NCBI GenBank assembly: GCA_036675475.1
Contig: JAKFEY010000098.1
Span: 1 to 38,197 of the forward strand
Direction: 5' to 3'
DNA from: JALYRV01 sp036675475
Lineage (GTDB): Bacteria > Acidobacteriota > Vicinamibacteria > Vicinamibacterales > SCN-69-37
Length of the DNA: 38,197 nucleotides
Shown: in pieces, positions 34,333 to 38,197 of the stretch
Layout of the letters: every line of letters begins with the position of its first letter
Numbering within the stretch: position 1 is the first letter of the stretch
The notes under the pieces: generated by a model
Told to the model about the DNA's origin: nothing
The model's input: the letters and a program-made list of their open reading frames with translations, nothing else
Database searches by the model: none
Made by a program: the position numbers and the translations under genes

Positions 34333-34846
34333 CGGCGCGAGCGATCGTCTCCATCGTGATGAACAGACGTCGCGGCGGCTCTGCGAAGCGCACGAAGCCG
34401 TAGCGTTCATAGAAACGCGCGCCCGAGTCCGACTTCGCATCGACGATGACGGCTACAGAACCGACGGTGCGACTGGCCTGTTCGCTCCGACGGAGGGCGT
34501 CCCAAAGCAGGCGCGCGCCGAGGCCGCGTCCGGCGTGCTGTGTCGATACGGCAAGCCGTCCCAGTAGTGTCACGGGAACGGCCGGTTGCTTTCCGAGCCG
34601 CTGTGACAAGTCCGCTGGCAGAGCGTCCAACGGGACGGCGGCCGAGCTCAGAGAATAGAAGCTCGCGATCCGGGACGGATCGCCTGCGACGACCAGCACG
34701 TAGGTGACGGCCGACCGGCGTTCCAACTCCTTGCGCGCCTGGGTTTGGAGGAAGCGATTGAGCGCCTCGACGCCGCAATCGAACGCCTTGCGATCGTGAT
34801 GCGGAGCGAGTGGCTCGACGAGGTAGTCGGGGTCGTCGTCGATCAT
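34310..34846 (-). CDS. GNAT toxin of a type II toxin-antitoxin pair (TacT/AtaT-like)
   Basis: A 178-residue GNAT protein: EPLAPHHDRKAFDCGVEALNRFLQTQARKELERR at the N-terminus is characteristic of TacT-like toxins. It has LLGRLAVSTQHAGRGLGARLLWDAL (acetyl-CoA loop) and FYERYGFVRF, whose Tyr corresponds to the catalytic Tyr of the family. Known relatives acetylate the amino group of charged tRNAs and so stop translation. It overlaps its antitoxin gene by 4 bases (ATGA) and follows it. Its last 23 bases lie antisense to the end of the ADOP permease gene. Confidence 0.9.
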   Translation of the reverse strand: MIDDDPDYLVEPLAPHHDRKAFDCGVEALNRFLQTQARKELERRSAVTYVLVVAGDPSRIASFYSLSSAAVPLDALPADLSQRLGKQPAVPVTLLGRLAVSTQHAGRGLGARLLWDALRRSEQASRTVGSVAVIVDAKSDSGARFYERYGFVRFAEPPRRLFITMETIARAATPPASQ

Positions 34847-35112
34847 CGGCCCGAGCGGAAGCCGGGCTTGCTGGCGACGTCGCGCAGGCGCTCGTTGGGA
34901 GCCGCCGGATTCAGCAGAGCCTCGGCTAATGCTCGCTGGTCGCGACGTCCGAGCTCGATCACGTGCTGCTCGCGAAGCACGCGCAGTGCGGCCTCGCGCG
35001 CGGAGGACGTCACGAAAGCGGTCAGCGTCAGGCCCTTTGCGCGGGCCGCTTCCTGAAGGAGCTTTTTCTCCTCAGGGGTGACACGGGCTTCGAGACGTTC
35101 GGCGAGAGCCAT
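34843..35112 (-). CDS. DUF1778 ribbon-helix-helix antitoxin (TacA-like)
   Basis: An 89-residue protein. The N-terminal part ERLEARVTPEEKKLLQEAARAKGLTLTAFVTSSAREAA is a ribbon-helix-helix DNA-binding domain of the DUF1778 group. The C-terminal tail (VIELGRRDQRALAEALLNP and beyond) should wrap the toxin. The ATG at 35112 is preferred because a perfect inverted repeat begins 9 bases upstream of it; a longer reading from 35142 would run through that repeat. Antitoxins of this group repress their own operon together with the toxin. Confidence 0.88.
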   Translation of the reverse strand: MALAERLEARVTPEEKKLLQEAARAKGLTLTAFVTSSAREAALRVLREQHVIELGRRDQRALAEALLNPAAPNERLRDVASKPGFRSGR

Positions 35113-35120
35113 GGTCGTAG

Positions 35121-35141
35121 TGTACGGCAATATGCCGTACA
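35121..35141. promoter_or_regulatory. Toxin-antitoxin operator, perfect 9-bp inverted repeat
   Basis: TGTACGGCA, ATA, TGCCGTACA lies directly upstream of the antitoxin ATG (35112, minus strand). Its place and symmetry fit binding by a dimeric ribbon-helix-helix antitoxin for autoregulation. Confidence 0.75.
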
Positions 35142-35194
35142 AGGCAACGCGCGCTGCGGGGCCACGTCTTGCCGCGCTGGCCGGGCGAGCCTTG

Positions 35195-35216
35195 TATTAG
35201 CAGGTGCATGCTAATA
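35195..35216. promoter_or_regulatory. PadR operator, perfect 8-bp inverted repeat
   Basis: TATTAGCA, GGTGCA, TGCTAATA is AT-rich in a GC-rich setting and ends 9 bases before the ATG at 35226. It would overlap the promoter or start region, as expected for autorepression by a dimeric PadR protein. Confidence 0.65.
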
Positions 35217-35225
35217 TCCCCCACA

Positions 35226-35573
35226 ATGTGGTTTGACCGGAAGGCTGCGGTCCTCGGCGACTTCGAACAGCTCGTGCTCCTGGGAGTGCGGCATCTCGAG
35301 CTCCAGGAGTCCGCTTACGGAGCCGCGATCCGCCAGGAGATTCACGCCCGCTCGGGACGGGACGTGTCGATCAACGCTGTCTACACCACGCTCGATCGCC
35401 TCGAGAGCAAGGGCCTTCTCAAATCCTGGGTCGGGGATCCGACTCCGCAGCGAGGAGGGCGTCGCCGAAAGTTCTATGCCCTGCGGCCTGCAGGCGCCGC
35501 GGCTCTGCGTCAGGCGTATCGTGCCTTTACCAGCATGGCAGACGGTCTGCAGAACTGGCTCGAGACCAAGTGA
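35226..35573 (+). CDS. PadR-family transcriptional regulator
   Basis: A 115-residue winged-helix regulator: LGDFEQLVLLGVRHLELQESAYGAAIRQEIHARSG, VSINAVYTTLDRLESKGLLKSW and RRRKFYALRPAGAAALRQA, the typical PadR core, with a short C-terminal helix. ATG 35226 (MWFDRK) is chosen because the operator palindrome lies just upstream; ATG 35208 would begin inside that palindrome. Neither has a strong Shine-Dalgarno. Its TGA overlaps the GTG start of the ADOP permease gene (GTGA), so the two are cotranslated. PadR-ADOP pairs are characteristic of Acidobacteriota. The effector is unknown. Confidence 0.9.
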   Translation: MWFDRKAAVLGDFEQLVLLGVRHLELQESAYGAAIRQEIHARSGRDVSINAVYTTLDRLESKGLLKSWVGDPTPQRGGRRRKFYALRPAGAAALRQAYRAFTSMADGLQNWLETK

Positions 35574-38137
35574 GGAAAGTCATCGGCGCGCCTCGGCTTG
35601 CGATCTGGCTGTTGACTCGGAGGCTCTCCGCGCCCTGGCGCGACTTCGTCGTCGGTGACCTCGAAGAAGAGTTCGCGAAACGCAGCGCCGATTCGCCGGT
35701 CGCGGCTCGTGCGTGGTTCTGGTGGCAGACCATGCGCTGTCTGGCGGCGCCGCCCCCGGTTCGACCCTGGGCATTACTACTGAGCTCCTCTGAGATTCGG
35801 TTCGCCCTGCGCCTGATTGCCAAACAGCCCATCCTTTCCATCACCATCGTCCTCGCGCTGGCCATCGGCATCGGGCTGGCGACCGTCGGCTTCACGCTTC
35901 GGGAGGCCCTCCTCAATGGACAGCTGCCGTTTCCCAACGGCGATCGGTTTGTCCGGCTCGTGTTGCATTCCGACGCCGAGGACAACGTCCAACTCGATCT
36001 GGACGCGTATCACGCCATTCGCGACACGTCCGACAGCTTCGCGCACCTCGGTGCGGTCGGAGATGCCGAATACCTTCTCGAAGCCGAGGACGGCACGGTG
36101 GAGGCGGTCCGCGCCGCCCTCGTCACACCGCGGTCGTTCCGATTTCTTCCGGCCGTGCCGATCATCGGCCGCGTGCTCGCCGCCGGGGACGGCGCACCCG
36201 GCGCCGAGCCCGCTGTGTTGGTTCGCGAGAGTCTATGGCGCAGGCGATTCGGCGGAAGCCGGTCGATCCTGGGTCAGCCGATTCAACTTTCAGGTTTGAA
36301 GCGAACGGTCGTCGGCGTTCTTCCTGACGCGTTCAAGTTCCCCACATCAGGAGAGATTTGGGTACCGCTCGATGAAGCCACCCTGGCAGGCCGGACCGGC
36401 GTCTCGGGCGCATCAGAACTGACGGTGTTTGGAGTCCTGCGCGACGGGCTCTCGAAGGACGGCGCGACGGCGGAACTCAGCGCCTATGCGCGGCCCGAGC
36501 AGCCGGGGAAGCCCGGCACCGCGACCTCGGTTCGCGCGCTGCCGTTCACCGGCGATGACGACGACTTCAACATGGTGATGTCCGGTCTGGTCGTTGTGCT
36601 TGTATTGGTTCTACTGGTCGCGGCCTCGAACATCGCCGCGCTCGTCTCGGCTCGGACGTGGTCGCGCTCGTCCGAGTTGGCGGTGCGCACGGCACTTGGC
36701 GCCCGTCGCTCGCGCCTCGTGGGCCAGCTGTTTGTGGAGGTCGCCATTCTCACGGCGATTGCGTCGGTGCTCGGACTCGCACTTGCGCAAGTCGCGCTCG
36801 ACTATGTGGCCGGAATGATTGGCGACATCCCGTTCTGGATGACCTTCGATCCGACGATCCGGACGATGGCGTTCGTCGTGGCGCTGGCGCTTCTGGCCAG
36901 CGTCGTGAGCGGGCTCGTGCCTGCGCTCAAGGTCACGAGTGTGGATCTGAATGGCGCGTTGCATGCGCGTGGCCGCGGAACGGCGGCCGGCGGTTTTGGC
37001 AAAGTGGGCCGCGTGCTGGTGATGGAGGTTGCGCTCTCGGTCGCGCTCCTGAACTGTGCGCTGGTCACAGCGCGCGCGCTGTCGTCTTACGTCGACGACA
37101 TTCCCGCACTGCCGAAGGGCCAGGTCCTTACGGCGCGACTGCGCCTCGAGGAGTCGAAGGAGACTCGCGATCGCCTCCTGGCCTCGATTCGCGCGCTTCC
37201 AGGGGTCTTGTCGGCCGGCGCCGCCAGCCACCTGCCTCGTCTCGATGCCATGGCGATGCCGATAATGATCGAATCGCTCGACGATCCATCGCAGGAACTG
37301 AGCGGCTCGGCGCCGACGACCGAGGTGAGCGACGGCTTCCTCGAGAGTATTGGCGGCCACACGATGGCGGGCCGGTCATTCACGGCGACTGATTTCGTGG
37401 TCGGCGCCGCGCCGGTAGCGATCGTGAATCAGCCGTTCGTCGATCGTTTCTTCGCCGGCCGCTCGCCGGTTGGCCGTCGCGTGAGAGTGTCGACGGAGGG
37501 ATGGCGCGAGATCGTTGGCGTGGTTCCTGAGCTCGGTGTGAGCGCTGGTGATCGCGGGAGCGCGGCTGGTGTGTACGTCCCGCTGCCGGATCGTACGCCC
37601 TCGATGCACCTCGCGATCCGGACGGCAGGGAACCCGAACACCCTTGCAGGTCCGCTCCGCAGGGCCGTGGTCGACGTCGATCCGAAGGCGGACCTGCGCA
37701 GCATCCGGCCGCTCGAAGACGTCGGCCGGGAGCAGCGTTCGTTTCTTTCAGGCATGGCCTCGGCGATGACAGCGCTCGGCGTGATGGCGCTGTTGCTGTC
37801 GGTCGTTTCGATCTACGCGCTGCTCTCGTTCATGGTCACGCGCCGCACGCGCGAGATCGGTATTCGCGTAGCCCTCGGAGCGCGGCGCTCGCAGGTGCTC
37901 ACCACTGTGGCTGGCAGCGCATTCGCGTTGCTCGCCGCCGGCGCTGCGCTTGGGACCGTCGCCGGTGTGACGCTCGCCGGCTTCCAGTCCGTGATGCTGA
38001 TCCGGATGCCCAGCGTTGGCGTGGTGACGCCCGGGATCGTGATCGGCGCGCTGGCGCTGGCGAGCCTTGCCGCCGCGTGGTTGCCGACGCGGCGGGCGCT
38101 GCGCATTCGGCCTTCAGAAGCACTGGCCAGCGAGTAG
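35570..38137 (+). CDS. ADOP-type MacB/FtsX permease, PadR-coupled
   Basis: An 855-residue membrane protein with an extra N-terminal prefix (about 1-65: RLAIWLLTRRLSAPWRDFVVGDLEEEF, WFWWQTMRCL) typical of PadR-linked ADOP proteins. Then follow a membrane helix (about 85-107), periplasmic core, FtsX block with SSELAVRTALGARRSRL, a second periplasmic core and a final FtsX block with TRRTREIGIRVALGARRSQV and three helices. It shares the two-unit layout of the other permease in this window, but the sequences are clearly diverged. No ATPase gene is adjacent. The GTG start overlaps the PadR stop by 4 bases. Substrate unknown. Confidence 0.92.
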   Translation: MRKVIGAPRLAIWLLTRRLSAPWRDFVVGDLEEEFAKRSADSPVAARAWFWWQTMRCLAAPPPVRPWALLLSSSEIRFALRLIAKQPILSITIVLALAIGIGLATVGFTLREALLNGQLPFPNGDRFVRLVLHSDAEDNVQLDLDAYHAIRDTSDSFAHLGAVGDAEYLLEAEDGTVEAVRAALVTPRSFRFLPAVPIIGRVLAAGDGAPGAEPAVLVRESLWRRRFGGSRSILGQPIQLSGLKRTVVGVLPDAFKFPTSGEIWVPLDEATLAGRTGVSGASELTVFGVLRDGLSKDGATAELSAYARPEQPGKPGTATSVRALPFTGDDDDFNMVMSGLVVVLVLVLLVAASNIAALVSARTWSRSSELAVRTALGARRSRLVGQLFVEVAILTAIASVLGLALAQVALDYVAGMIGDIPFWMTFDPTIRTMAFVVALALLASVVSGLVPALKVTSVDLNGALHARGRGTAAGGFGKVGRVLVMEVALSVALLNCALVTARALSSYVDDIPALPKGQVLTARLRLEESKETRDRLLASIRALPGVLSAGAASHLPRLDAMAMPIMIESLDDPSQELSGSAPTTEVSDGFLESIGGHTMAGRSFTATDFVVGAAPVAIVNQPFVDRFFAGRSPVGRRVRVSTEGWREIVGVVPELGVSAGDRGSAAGVYVPLPDRTPSMHLAIRTAGNPNTLAGPLRRAVVDVDPKADLRSIRPLEDVGREQRSFLSGMASAMTALGVMALLLSVVSIYALLSFMVTRRTREIGIRVALGARRSQVLTTVAGSAFALLAAGAALGTVAGVTLAGFQSVMLIRMPSVGVVTPGIVIGALALASLAAAWLPTRRALRIRPSEALASE

Positions 38138-38197
38138 TTTCAAGAATTGCCTTCACGGTGGCGATGCGTACCTCAAAGCCATTGATCGAAGTGTGCG

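Noticed and set aside
38138..38197. Minus-strand sequence reading TSINGFEVRIATVKAILET, which resembles the end of nucleotidyltransferase-like proteins
   Set aside because: Only 60 bases are available and the frame then runs into the permease gene's antisense; it could be a 3' remnant, but cannot be supported.

Overview
The window is GC-rich chromosomal DNA, most likely from an Acidobacteriota member (Vicinamibacteria-like). The best indicators are a VWFA-related secreted protein of the type described from Acidobacteria, two large duplicated 'orphan' MacB/FtsX permeases (ADOP type), one of them translationally coupled to a PadR regulator, and a scatter of short palindromic intergenic repeats. 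This taxonomic call is inference from gene families; no rRNA gene is present.

Region 1 (1-9949) is the edge of a polyketide biosynthetic cluster. A minus-strand chain holds a SAM methyltransferase, a complete KS-AT-DH-KR-ACP polyketide synthase module and a second KS-containing synthase that runs off the left edge. All junctions overlap or abut, so translation is probably coupled. Diverging from it is a SyrD/PvdE-like ABC exporter, followed by a 56-residue membrane protein and a DUF697 protein, again with 4-base overlaps. The simplest reading is synthesis, methylation and export of one secondary metabolite.

Region 2 (9950-14483) holds MutS2 with unusual in-frame repeat-derived inserts, a membrane family-2 glycosyltransferase and a small VOC protein.

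Region 3 (about 14490-18150) has visibly lower GC and different codon use and looks acquired. It carries a stand-alone AraC-type regulator with a recognisable promoter, a secreted VWFA-related protein, a membrane-anchored DsbA-like protein with a shortened helical domain, and a 100-residue secreted protein with 12 cysteines. This is the best candidate in the window for an undescribed small system: a cysteine-rich exported protein beside its possible disulfide oxidoreductase.

Region 4 (18159-30853) is mostly metabolic and signalling genes: an S9 peptidase, a small membrane protein, citrate synthase, a decayed Uma2-type gene, a second VOC protein, a soluble Ser/Thr kinase with TolB-like and TPR regions, PEP carboxylase, an Arg/Asp-rich secreted protein, and an aminotransferase coupled to a RidA deaminase. 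Several palindromic repeats and two strong intergenic hairpins lie here.

Region 5 (30959-38137) holds a coiled-coil membrane protein built on a 66-bp tandem repeat, a GNAT gene with a probable frameshift, the first ADOP permease, a TacAT-like toxin-antitoxin pair with a near-ideal operator, and a PadR-ADOP pair with a palindromic operator. The last 60 bases hold no gene that can be supported.
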